Source: Oscillospiraceae bacterium (lineage in GTDB: Bacteria; Bacillota; Clostridia; Oscillospirales; JAAYXM01). From it: a stretch of DNA of 64,000 nt. The notes under the pieces were generated by a model. The model searched no databases. It saw only the letters and a list, made by a program, of their open reading frames with translations, and had not been told where the DNA came from. Where the stretch lies: assembly GCA_015067485.1 (NCBI GenBank), contig SVMJ01000001.1, forward strand, positions 1-64,000. Direction: 5' to 3'. The translations under genes were made by a program, and so were the position numbers. Positions 41,386 through 50,965 of this stretch are shown in pieces; positions within the stretch are counted from its first letter, which is position 1; each line of letters begins with the position of its first letter.

Positions 41386-41476
41386 CGCAACCACGCATAT
41401 ACGTTGTGTATATCATATTTCATGGACACAAGATTTCGTAGATATCACTCCCCTTCCCTTTTTCTGCAAAAAACGA

Positions 41477-41508
41477 AAAATGCCACACAAATACATGTGT
41501 GGCATTTT
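41477..41508. terminator. Terminator-like hairpin with no upstream gene on the + strand
   Basis: AAAATGCCACACAAATACATGTGTGGCATTTT. Confidence 0.7.
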
Positions 41509-41562
41509 CTTTCAAGTGTCAGATATCCATCTCTGCGCAAACTATATATGGAGGTGTATTTC

Positions 41563-41898
41563 ATGGAAAGCAAAGTTGTACAGGCAACGTTTGAAAACAT
41601 TGACTTCGCCGAAGATGCGATCCGAAATATCAAACATCAAACAACCTTATCTGATCATAGTATTTCTTTACTCAAACAAAATCATGCACGAAAAACCAAA
41701 ATTATCTTGCCGATTCGCCCCTTATCAAACAGCGACCTTGATGAGCAAATGCACAGTAACCTGCTACCGATTATTGAAGTAGACGGACCAAAAACATCAG
41801 GTGAATGTCAACTAAGACTTAGCCTGCCGGCAAAAGATGCGAAAGCTGTCTCCGGAAGACTTTATAATTTACACGGCTATCATGTCTCGATGTTCTAA
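41563..41898 (+). CDS. Small hypothetical protein (~111 aa)
   Basis: SD ggaggtg then ATG; terminator immediately downstream; no confident family. Confidence 0.65.
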   Translation: MESKVVQATFENIDFAEDAIRNIKHQTTLSDHSISLLKQNHARKTKIILPIRPLSNSDLDEQMHSNLLPIIEVDGPKTSGECQLRLSLPAKDAKAVSGRLYNLHGYHVSMF

Positions 41899-41902
41899 AA
41901 CA

Positions 41903-41933
41903 AAAGGACTGACTATTGTCAGTCCTTTTATCT
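41903..41933. terminator. Terminator shared by the 41563 gene (+) and rpoC (-)
   Basis: AAAAGGACTGACTATTGTCAGTCCTTTT. Confidence 0.85.
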
Positions 41934-41935
41934 GA

Positions 41936-44900
41936 TTATGCATCAATTTCTTCGACGGTTTCAATGGAATCGGATTCCACTTCAACATCAAAGTCGCGAT
42001 AGCGGTCCATACCGGAACCTGCAGGGATGAGTTTACCGATGATAACATTTTCCTTAAGACCAAGCAGCGGATCGATTTTGCCCTTGATTGCAGCTTCAGT
42101 CAAGACACGAGTGGTCTCCTGGAAGGATGCCGCAGACAAGAAGGAATCGGTTGCAAGGGATGCTTTGGTAATACCAAGCAGGACAGGAATGTAAGTTGCT
42201 TCGGTAAGTGCTTCTTCACCTGCTGCAATACGCTGACGCACTTTTTCGTTTGCATCTTCAAACTCAAAGATATCAACCATTGCGCCGGTAAGCAGTTCGG
42301 TGTCACCCGGTTCATCAACACGAACTTTACGCATCATCTGGCGAACGATAACTTCGATATGGCGGTCATTGGTATCAACGCCCTGCTGACGGTAAACGCG
42401 CTGAACTTCACGGATGAGATAGTTCTGAACTGCAGAGACACCCAATACGCGAAGGACGTCATGCGGGTTAAATGCACCTTCGGTCAACGGATCGCCACAT
42501 TCGACGTGCTGACCTTCAGAAACCTTAAGCACAGAACCAAACGGGATCGCATAGGTGTGAACTTCACCGGTCTTTTCATCAGCAACTACGATGCTACGCG
42601 GTGCGTTCTTCTTGATTTCCTCAAACTGAACGATACCTGCGCATTCGGAGATGATTGCCATCTTCTTCGGCTTTCTGCCTTCGAAGAGTTCTTCAACACG
42701 CGGCAGACCCTGGGTAATGTCATCACCCGCGACACCACCGGTATGGAAGGTACGCATGGTAAGCTGAGTACCCGGTTCACCGATGGACTGTGCCGCAATG
42801 ATACCGACGGATTCGCCGATGTTCGCCGCCTCACCGTTTGCAAGGTTTGCACCGTAGCACTTGGAACAAACGCCATGGCGTGCGCGACACTTGAGAACAG
42901 AGCGAATCTTGAGAGAAGTAATGCCCGCTGCAACAATACGGTCAGCATCAGCATCACGAATGATGGTGTTGTTGTCAATGATGAGATTGCCATCATTGTC
43001 GTAGACCGGATCAACCGCATAACGGCCGATCAAACGATCGCGAAGCGGTTCGATGGTCTGGTTGCCGTCTTTAATTTCATAGACTTCGATACCATCGGTT
43101 GCGCCACAGTCGTGCTCGCGGATGATAACATCCTGCGAAACGTCGACCAGACGACGAGTCAGGTAACCGGAGTCCGCGGTACGAAGCGCGGTATCAGCGA
43201 GACCCTTACGCGCACCACGGGAAGAAATGAAGTATTCCAAAACAGACAGACCTTCACGGAAGTTTGCCTTAATCGGAATTTCAATCGCCTTACCTGCGGT
43301 GTTCGCCATCAAACCACGCATACCTGCAAGCTGACGGATCTGATTCATGGAACCACGAGCACCGGAATGAGCCATCATAAAGATCGGGTTGAAGCGATCA
43401 AGTGCTTTTTCCAGCGCGCCTGTAACGTTTTTGGTGGTCTTGGTCCACTCTTCGATAACCAAACGATAACGTTCGTCATCGGTGATAAAGCCCTTCTTGA
43501 ACTGCTTTTCAATATCAGCAACACGCTTTTCGGTTTCAGAAATGTATTCGTACTTTTCCTTCGGGATAACCATGTCGGAAACCGAGATGGTCATTGCACC
43601 GCGAGTAGAATACTTGAATCCGAGATTCTTCAAATTATCAAGCAATTCTGCAGTATCCGCAAAGCCATGCTTGTGGATGGACTTTTCAATGATTTTACCA
43701 AGTTCTTTCTTGGTAACAACGAAGTTGACTTCGAGATCAAGTTCATGTGCCGGGTCAGAACGATCGACAAAACCGAGATCCTGCGGGATCGGTGCGTTGA
43801 AGATCAAGCGACCTGCAGTACAGTCAATGATACCGGTCTTTTCAACACCGTCGATTACGCGAGTGATGCGCATCTTGATCGGAGAATGGAGTCCGATGAT
43901 TTTTTCATCAAGTGCGAGCTGAACTTCGTCCATATCTCGGAAGACCTTACCGGTACCCTGTTCTTCACGTTCAACGGTCAGGTAGTAAGCACCCAAGACC
44001 ATGTCCTGAGACGGAACGGTAACCGGCTTACCATCCTGCGGTTTGAGCAAGTTGTTTGCGGAGAGCATCAAGAAGCGAGCTTCTGCCTGTGCTTCAGCGG
44101 AAAGCGGTACGTGAACTGCCATCTGGTCACCGTCGAAGTCCGCGTTAAATGCGGTACAAACGAGCGGATGCAACTTGAGCGCACGACCTTCAACCAAAAT
44201 CGGCTCAAACGCCTGGATACCCAAGCGGTGCAAGGTAGGTGCACGGTTGAGCAGAACCGGATGTTCTTTGATGATGGTTTCCAAAGCATCCCAAACTTCA
44301 CGCTGCTGACGCTCGACCATCTTCTTTGCACTCTTGATGTTGTTTGCGAAACCGTCTTCCACGAGTTTTTTCATGACAAACGGCTTGAACAATTCGAGTG
44401 CCATTTCTTTTGGCAAACCGCACTGATAGATTTTGAGTTCCGGACCGACAACGATAACCGAACGACCGGAATAGTCAACACGCTTACCGAGCAAGTTCTG
44501 GCGGAAACGCCCCTGCTTACCCTTCAGCATATCGGAAAGAGACTTGAGTGCACGGTTGTTCGGACCGGTAACCGGTCTGCCGCGGCGACCGTTATCGATC
44601 AGCGCGTCAACAGCTTCCTGAAGCATTCTCTTTTCGTTACGGACAATGATATCCGGTGCCTTGAGCATCAAAAGTCTTTTCAGACGGTTGTTACGGTTGA
44701 TAACACGGCGGTAAAGGTCGTTCAGATCGCTGGTCGCGAAACGGCCACCATCGAGCTGAACCATCGGGCGGATTTCCGGCGGAATAACCGGAAGAACAGT
44801 CATGATCATCCATTCCGGACGGTTGTTGGAAGCACGGAATGCTTCTACAACTTCAAGACGCTTAATGATGCGCATCTTCTTCTGACCGCTGGTGGTTCTG

Positions 44901-45481
44901 AGTTCTTCACGCAGTTCTGCGGAAAGTTTCTCAAGATCCAATTCACGCAGAAGTTCAATAATCGCCTCTGCACCCATACCTGCCTTGAAATCGTCTTCGT
45001 ACTTGAGTCGCATATCGCGGTATTCTTTTTCGCTCAAAATTTGCATCTTTTCCAGCGGAGTGAATCCCGGATCGGTTACGATGTAAGAAGCGAAATAAAG
45101 AACTTTTTCGAGTACACGCGGGGACAAATCAAGGATCAAGCCCATACGGGACGGGATGCCCTTAAAGTACCAAATGTGAGAAACCGGTGCTGCAAGTTCG
45201 ATGTGACCCATACGTTCACGGCGAACCTTTGCCTTGGTAACTTCAACGCCGCAGCGATCACAGATTTTGCCTTTATAACGGATCTTCTTGTACTTACCGC
45301 AATGGCATTCCCAGTCCTTCATCGGACCAAAGATGCGTTCGCAGAACAAGCCGTCCTTTTCCGGTTTCAAAGTTCTGTAGTTGATGGTCTCGGGTTTTTT
45401 GACTTCACCATAAGACCATTCCCGAATCATATCGGGCGATGCAAGACCAATTTTAATTGCTTCAAAAGTAGTATAACTCAT
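41936..45481 (-). CDS. rpoC: RNA polymerase subunit beta'
   Basis: [16 protein letters not shown] catalytic motif; zinc-binding Cys motifs; 1181 aa. Confidence 0.99.
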   Translation of the reverse strand: MSYTTFEAIKIGLASPDMIREWSYGEVKKPETINYRTLKPEKDGLFCERIFGPMKDWECHCGKYKKIRYKGKICDRCGVEVTKAKVRRERMGHIELAAPVSHIWYFKGIPSRMGLILDLSPRVLEKVLYFASYIVTDPGFTPLEKMQILSEKEYRDMRLKYEDDFKAGMGAEAIIELLRELDLEKLSAELREELRTTSGQKKMRIIKRLEVVEAFRASNNRPEWMIMTVLPVIPPEIRPMVQLDGGRFATSDLNDLYRRVINRNNRLKRLLMLKAPDIIVRNEKRMLQEAVDALIDNGRRGRPVTGPNNRALKSLSDMLKGKQGRFRQNLLGKRVDYSGRSVIVVGPELKIYQCGLPKEMALELFKPFVMKKLVEDGFANNIKSAKKMVERQQREVWDALETIIKEHPVLLNRAPTLHRLGIQAFEPILVEGRALKLHPLVCTAFNADFDGDQMAVHVPLSAEAQAEARFLMLSANNLLKPQDGKPVTVPSQDMVLGAYYLTVEREEQGTGKVFRDMDEVQLALDEKIIGLHSPIKMRITRVIDGVEKTGIIDCTAGRLIFNAPIPQDLGFVDRSDPAHELDLEVNFVVTKKELGKIIEKSIHKHGFADTAELLDNLKNLGFKYSTRGAMTISVSDMVIPKEKYEYISETEKRVADIEKQFKKGFITDDERYRLVIEEWTKTTKNVTGALEKALDRFNPIFMMAHSGARGSMNQIRQLAGMRGLMANTAGKAIEIPIKANFREGLSVLEYFISSRGARKGLADTALRTADSGYLTRRLVDVSQDVIIREHDCGATDGIEVYEIKDGNQTIEPLRDRLIGRYAVDPVYDNDGNLIIDNNTIIRDADADRIVAAGITSLKIRSVLKCRARHGVCSKCYGANLANGEAANIGESVGIIAAQSIGEPGTQLTMRTFHTGGVAGDDITQGLPRVEELFEGRKPKKMAIISECAGIVQFEEIKKNAPRSIVVADEKTGEVHTYAIPFGSVLKVSEGQHVECGDPLTEGAFNPHDVLRVLGVSAVQNYLIREVQRVYRQQGVDTNDRHIEVIVRQMMRKVRVDEPGDTELLTGAMVDIFEFEDANEKVRQRIAAGEEALTEATYIPVLLGITKASLATDSFLSAASFQETTRVLTEAAIKGKIDPLLGLKENVIIGKLIPAGSGMDRYRDFDVEVESDSIETVEEIDA

Positions 45482-45501
45482 ATTCGTCTGCTCCTCCCGT
45501 C

Positions 45502-48500
45502 TTACAGTGTTTCTTCGCCGTCATACATGTCGGCTTCGTCAAAATCAGCGTCGGACATCAGATCGAAATCCATTTCATCGTCAGAATCTGTGGTTTCTTC
45601 ATCGTCCATCAAGTATCCAGCCTGATCGAGATCGGTGTCCATCACGTAGGATTCTTCCTCGCGCTGGAATCTTGCAAACGGTTCATCATCGTCCTCATCT
45701 TTCAGCTCGATTTCTTCCATGTTCTTATCAAGCACACAGACATTGAGACAGAGAGACTGCAATTCTTTGATCAAGACTTTGAAGGATTCCGGAACACCCG
45801 GTTCCGGTACATTATGACCCTTAACGATTGCTTCGTAAGTCTTGACACGACCAACGATATCGTCAGACTTAACGGTCAGGATTTCCTGAAGCGTGTATGC
45901 TGCGCCATATGCTTCCAGAGCCCAAACTTCCATTTCACCGAAACGCTGACCGCCGAACTGTGCCTTACCACCGAGCGGCTGCTGAGTAACCAGCGAGTAC
46001 GGACCGGTAGAACGAGCATGGATCTTGTCGTCAACCAAGTGGTGCAACTTCAGGAAGTATACATAACCGACGGTAACCGGGTTATCAAATGCAAGTCCGG
46101 TACGTCCATCGTAAAGGACGCTCTTTCCGTCCGGGCTGAGGTTTGCAAGTTTCAGTGTTTCTTCGATATCAGTTTCCTTTGCGCCGTCAAAGACCGGAGT
46201 TGCAACCTTCCAGCCAAGTTCATGCGCAGCGTAACCCAAGTGAACTTCGAGAACCTGACCGATGTTCATACGAGACGGAACACCCAGCGGGTTCAGAACG
46301 ATATCGAGCGGTGTGCCATCCGGCAAGTACGGCATATCTTCCTGCGGCAAAATACGGGAAACAACACCCTTGTTACCGTGGCGACCTGCCATCTTATCAC
46401 CGACAGAGATCTTACGCTTACGAGCGATGTAGCAGCGAACGACCATGTTGACACCCGGGTTGAGTTCGTCGCCAGCCTGGCGAGTGAACACCTTTACATC
46501 AACAATGATACCACTTTCGCCGTGCGGTACACGGAGAGAAGTATCACGGACTTCGCGTGCCTTTTCACCGAAGATTGCACGGAGCAAACGTTCTTCCGCG
46601 GTGAGTTCGGTTTCACCCTTCGGGGTAACCTTACCGACCAAGATATCACCGGAGCGGACTTCTGCACCGACACGGATGATACCGCGTTCGTCCAAATCAC
46701 GGAGTGCATCTTCACCGACATTCGGAATGTCGCGGGTGATTTCTTCACTACCGAGTTTGGTATCACGTGCTTCGGTTTCATACTCTTCAATGTGGATGGA
46801 AGAGTATACATCGTCGCGAACCAAACGCTCATTCAGAAGAATTGCGTCTTCGTAGTTGTAGCCTTCCCAGTTCATATAACCGACCAGGATGTTCTTACCA
46901 AGTGAGATTTCACCGTTATCGGTGGACGGACCGTCAGCAATGACGGTACCCTCGCTTACGCGGTCGCCCTTGAAGACGATCGGGCGTTGGTTGATGCAAG
47001 TACCCTGGTTGGAACGCATAAACTTGGTGAGTTCATATTCCTTGATGTCGCCGTTATCGTAGCGAATTTCAACGCTGTCAGCACTCACTGCGGTAACCAC
47101 GCCGTCGCCTTCAGCCAATTCACAAACACCGGAATCAACCGCTGCTTTATATTCCATACCGGTTGCAACGATCGGTGCTTCCGGAATGAGAAGCGGAACT
47201 GCCTGACGCTGCATGTTCGAACCCATGAGCGCACGGTTTGCGTCGTCGTTTTCAAGAAACGGGATCATCGCGGTTGCGATGGAAACCATCATACGCGGAG
47301 ATACGTCGATGTAATCAATGCGGGACTTTTCAACTTCAACGATTTCTTCACGAACACGGCAGGTAACGCGGTCTGCCTTGATGCAACCGTTTTCATCGAG
47401 CGGTTCATTTGCCTGTGCAATGATGTACTGATCTTCCACATCAGCAGTCATGTATTCGACAATATCGGTAACCTTGCCGGTTTCCTTGTCGATCTTACGG
47501 TACGGTGCTTCGATGAAGCCGTACTCATTGATGCGAGCAAAGCTCGAGAGGTAAGAAATCAAGCCGATGTTCGGACCTTCCGGAGTCTCGATCGGGCACA
47601 TACGTCCAAAGTGGCTGTAGTGAACGTCACGGACTTCAAAGTTTGCGCGTTCACGGGACAAACCGCCCGGACCAAGCGCAGACATACGACGCTTATGAGT
47701 CAGTTCAGCAAGCGGGTTGTTCTGATCCATAAACTGCGAAAGCGGAGAGGAACCGAAGAATTCCTTGAGTGCTGCAGTTACAGGACGAATGTTGATGAGA
47801 GACTGCGGGGTAACGATATCCAGATCCTGGATGGTCATGCGTTCGCGGATAACGCGTTCCATACGAGCGAAACCAATACGGAACTGGTTCTGCAACAGTT
47901 CACCGACCGAGCGGAGACGACGATTACCCAGGTGGTCAATGTCGTCAGTGTTGCCTAAACCGTATGCAAGACCCAGCAAGTAGTTGATGGAAGCAAAAAT
48001 ATCATCGATGATGATGTGCTTCGGAATCAAGTCATCACGGCGTTCGATGATTGCGTTCTTGAGATCTTCGCCCTGGAACTGTTCCATCAGTTCCTTCAGA
48101 ACACTCAAACGCACCTTTTCATGGATACCCATGCATTCCTGCGGGTCAAAATCAACAAAGTCCTTCATATCAACCATGCCGTTGCCAAAGACCTTGACCG
48201 CCTTGCCGTCAATATCGAGCACGACTTCGTTGACACCCTTGCTTGCGAGTTCTTCTGCGCGTGCACGGGTCAGAATTTCTTCCGCTTCCGCCAAAATTTC
48301 ACCGGTGAACGGATCGACAACCGGAAGCATCAGCTTGCGGTTTGCGATACGCGGAACGATACACATCTTCTTATTGTACTTATAACGACCGACATTGGAA
48401 AGGTCATAGCGTCTTGCGTCAAAGAACAAGTTGTTGATCAAGGTCTTTGCGCCGTCGATTGTCGGCGGTTCACCCGGACGCAAACGCTTGTAAATTTCGA

Positions 48501-49209
48501 TGAGTGCTTCTTCTTCGGTCTTGGAAGTATCCTTTTCCAAAGTAGCAAGAATACGCTCGTCTTCGCCGAATACACGGATGATGTCTTCATCGGTGGTCAG
48601 ACCAAGCGAACGAATAAAAGATGTAATCGGAAGTTTACGGTTTTTGTCGATACGGATATAGAAGACGTCATTCAAATCCGTCTCGTATTCCAACCATGCA
48701 CCACGGTACGGGATGACGGTTGCACTATAAATTGCGCTATCCGAGCGATCGGTCTTCCCTTCAAAGTACATACCCGGGGAACGAACGATCTGAGAAACAA
48801 CCACGCGTTCAGCGCCGTTGATGACAAAGGTACCGGTACGGGTCATCTTCGGGAAGTCACCCATGAAGATTTCCTGTTCCTTAATTTCTTCGGTTTCTTT
48901 GTTGCGCAAACGCACAGTTACTTTGAGCGGTGCTGCATAGGTTGCATCACGCTCTTTGCATTCCTTGACCGAATATTTCGGAGTATCCTCCAAAACATAG
49001 TCGACAAAGCTGAGCTCCAGATTGCCGGAATAGTCGGTGATCGCATCAACATCGTTGAACACTTCACGCAACCCGGTCTCCAGGAACCAGCGATAGGAAT
49101 CCTTTTGAATTTCGATTAAATTCGGCATTTGCAGAATCTCATCGATGTGGGCATAACTCTTACGCAGAGTCTTTCCGTACTTGACGTCTTTGACCATGAA
49201 ATTCATCAC
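45502..49209 (-). CDS. rpoB: RNA polymerase subunit beta
   Basis: [49 protein letters not shown]; 1235 aa. Confidence 0.99.
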   Translation of the reverse strand: MMNFMVKDVKYGKTLRKSYAHIDEILQMPNLIEIQKDSYRWFLETGLREVFNDVDAITDYSGNLELSFVDYVLEDTPKYSVKECKERDATYAAPLKVTVRLRNKETEEIKEQEIFMGDFPKMTRTGTFVINGAERVVVSQIVRSPGMYFEGKTDRSDSAIYSATVIPYRGAWLEYETDLNDVFYIRIDKNRKLPITSFIRSLGLTTDEDIIRVFGEDERILATLEKDTSKTEEEALIEIYKRLRPGEPPTIDGAKTLINNLFFDARRYDLSNVGRYKYNKKMCIVPRIANRKLMLPVVDPFTGEILAEAEEILTRARAEELASKGVNEVVLDIDGKAVKVFGNGMVDMKDFVDFDPQECMGIHEKVRLSVLKELMEQFQGEDLKNAIIERRDDLIPKHIIIDDIFASINYLLGLAYGLGNTDDIDHLGNRRLRSVGELLQNQFRIGFARMERVIRERMTIQDLDIVTPQSLINIRPVTAALKEFFGSSPLSQFMDQNNPLAELTHKRRMSALGPGGLSRERANFEVRDVHYSHFGRMCPIETPEGPNIGLISYLSSFARINEYGFIEAPYRKIDKETGKVTDIVEYMTADVEDQYIIAQANEPLDENGCIKADRVTCRVREEIVEVEKSRIDYIDVSPRMMVSIATAMIPFLENDDANRALMGSNMQRQAVPLLIPEAPIVATGMEYKAAVDSGVCELAEGDGVVTAVSADSVEIRYDNGDIKEYELTKFMRSNQGTCINQRPIVFKGDRVSEGTVIADGPSTDNGEISLGKNILVGYMNWEGYNYEDAILLNERLVRDDVYSSIHIEEYETEARDTKLGSEEITRDIPNVGEDALRDLDERGIIRVGAEVRSGDILVGKVTPKGETELTAEERLLRAIFGEKAREVRDTSLRVPHGESGIIVDVKVFTRQAGDELNPGVNMVVRCYIARKRKISVGDKMAGRHGNKGVVSRILPQEDMPYLPDGTPLDIVLNPLGVPSRMNIGQVLEVHLGYAAHELGWKVATPVFDGAKETDIEETLKLANLSPDGKSVLYDGRTGLAFDNPVTVGYVYFLKLHHLVDDKIHARSTGPYSLVTQQPLGGKAQFGGQRFGEMEVWALEAYGAAYTLQEILTVKSDDIVGRVKTYEAIVKGHNVPEPGVPESFKVLIKELQSLCLNVCVLDKNMEEIELKDEDDDEPFARFQREEESYVMDTDLDQAGYLMDDEETTDSDDEMDFDLMSDADFDEADMYDGEETL

Positions 49210-49234
49210 TCCCGTTTATCATTTCAAACACTTC

Positions 49235-49263
49235 TTTCGACACACCCGGAAGGGTTGTCGAAA
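49235..49263 (-). promoter_or_regulatory. Leader hairpin upstream of rpoB
   Basis: TTTCGACA-C-ACCC-GGAA-GGGT-TGTCGAAA inverted repeat. Confidence 0.6.
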
Positions 49264-49354
49264 ACGCTAGGAATATACTTGTCAAGCCAATCAAACGGTG
49301 GTAAAATTAATCCGTAAGGGATATCGGCCCTTAAACATATTCATAGAGATATTT

Positions 49355-49383
49355 ATCATATCATACTCTTGTCAACGTGTCAA
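49355..49383 (-). promoter_or_regulatory. Strong candidate rpoB promoter (TTGACA-N17-TATGAT)
   Basis: -35 at 49378-49383, -10 at 49355-49360. Confidence 0.75.
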
Positions 49384-49438
49384 GTTTTTTTGCACCAAAT
49401 GTTTCATTTGGTGTGTTTTCTTTTTGAGTGGTGAATTT

Positions 49439-49738
49439 ATGGAGTTTTTTGAACTGAGCGGAGTGCTGTATCTCTCCGTAATTAATCTGATAACCTTAAT
49501 CGCTTTTGGTCTGGACAAACTGTTTGCGGTTCGAAAACAGTTTCGTGTTTCCGAAAAAGCGCTTCTGACCCTTTCCGCCGTCGGCGGTTGCGTTGGCGCT
49601 TTGGTTGGAATGGTGTTGTTTCATCACAAAACATCAAAACCAAAATTCCGCTATACGGTTCCGATTCTCTTCTGTATCTACTTGTTTCTACTCATCGCAT
49701 ATTTGTTTGAACTGAATTTCGGCTTTACGATTGCATAA
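49439..49738 (+). CDS. DUF1294 family membrane protein
   Basis: INLITLIAFGLDKLFAVRKQFRVSEKALLTLSAVGGCVGALVGMVLFHHKTSKPKFRYTVP. Confidence 0.93.
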   Translation: MEFFELSGVLYLSVINLITLIAFGLDKLFAVRKQFRVSEKALLTLSAVGGCVGALVGMVLFHHKTSKPKFRYTVPILFCIYLFLLIAYLFELNFGFTIA

Positions 49739-49739
49739 A

Positions 49740-49773
49740 AAAAGACGGCAACTAAAATTGCCGTCTTTTTTGT
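49740..49773. terminator. Bidirectional terminator (DUF1294 / mtlD)
   Basis: AAAAAGACGGCAACTAAAATTGCCGTCTTTTTT. Confidence 0.88.
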
Positions 49774-49774
49774 T

Positions 49775-50962
49775 TTAGTATTGGCTCATGCTGCGCTTAA
49801 TTGCAGCACGGACAGTTGCGACTCCATTTTCTCCATCAAGCAATTCTGCATAGCGCATGATCTGCTGATATTCTTCGGAATCGACACTAAGTTTGGAAAT
49901 CTCAGTCAAGATTTCACTTGCAGGTTTCTCGGAAGTTTCATCCGGTGCAAAACGAAGTGCCGCTGCGACCGCCGCATAAAGCGGTGCAGGATTGACACCT
50001 GTTTCGAGGCATGCACGAATTGCGCCGATCAAGCGATCATCGGGAGAAAGTTTTCTCGGAAGATCACGTCCCACGCGGAACACGGTATCGCCCAGTTTAC
50101 GATTGGTAAAGCGATAAAGCAAATCTTCGACATGCTCGTACAAATCCTTGAACGGAACATTGTAGCGAAGCGAGAGAGCCAAAGCGGTCGCGGTCATACC
50201 GCGCTGAACAATGGTCTCAATTTCCGGATCTTCGATCGCCTGCCAAATATACTCATAGCCTTTGAGTTGTCCAAGATACGCGGTCATAGAATGCCCCATA
50301 TTGTGGACATAGAGTTTACGCTCAATGTAGAGTTGGAACGGAGCATATGCTGACATATTCACGACAGGCGGGATCTCACCGCGGAATGCATCACGGTCAA
50401 CGATCAAATTGCAGAATGGTTCAACGCAAACACGAAGCGGATCGTTTTTGGTCATTTCAGGGGTCTGAATTGGGACCATACGACCGATCGAGGCTTCCAC
50501 CAAACCGACGCGAGAATCAAACTTTTCGACTTCATCTGCACTCAAAAGTTCGCAGATTTTTTCACGCAGAAAAGAGTCTGCTCCAATTAAGTTTTCACAG
50601 ATAATAATGTTGAGTGGAGTTTCATTTCCTTCATCCCAGCGTGCTTTCAAACCTTTGGCGATATTCCCGACAATGCGCGGCAATACGTTAACACCGACTG
50701 CAGTTGCCATAACATCTGCACGGCGGATCTCATCCGCAACTGCGTCAACATCCATCCCGTCAACGCCATAGACATTTTCCACAAGAACTTCGGAGTTTGC
50801 TTCGTTTTCCAAAATCTCAACCGGGTATGATTTCCGCTCATTAAGAGCGGAAATCACCGTTTGGTTTACATCAATAAATGCTACTTGATATCCGGATTGG
50901 CTGAGAAGCTGACCGATGAATCCGCGGCCAATATTCCCTGCCCCGTACATTACCGCCCGCAT
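49775..50962 (-). CDS. mtlD: Mannitol-1-phosphate 5-dehydrogenase-like (polyol-phosphate dehydrogenase)
   Basis: MRAVMYGAGNIGRGFIGQLLSQSGYQVAFIDVN; ICENLIGADSFLR; YVHNMGHSMTAYLG. Confidence 0.88.
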   Translation of the reverse strand: MRAVMYGAGNIGRGFIGQLLSQSGYQVAFIDVNQTVISALNERKSYPVEILENEANSEVLVENVYGVDGMDVDAVADEIRRADVMATAVGVNVLPRIVGNIAKGLKARWDEGNETPLNIIICENLIGADSFLREKICELLSADEVEKFDSRVGLVEASIGRMVPIQTPEMTKNDPLRVCVEPFCNLIVDRDAFRGEIPPVVNMSAYAPFQLYIERKLYVHNMGHSMTAYLGQLKGYEYIWQAIEDPEIETIVQRGMTATALALSLRYNVPFKDLYEHVEDLLYRFTNRKLGDTVFRVGRDLPRKLSPDDRLIGAIRACLETGVNPAPLYAAVAAALRFAPDETSEKPASEILTEISKLSVDSEEYQQIMRYAELLDGENGVATVRAAIKRSMSQY

Positions 50963-50965
50963 GGA

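Noticed and set aside
42359-45625. 1088-aa + strand ORF antisense to rpoC and rpoB end
   Set aside because: Codon-aligned shadow of rpoC, composition (many C, R, T, H) not protein-like; rpoC is unambiguous. Explained by absence of TTA/CTA/TCA sense codons.
49257-49285. Second TTGACA-like site upstream of rpoB
   Set aside because: No acceptable -10 at 16-18 bp spacing.
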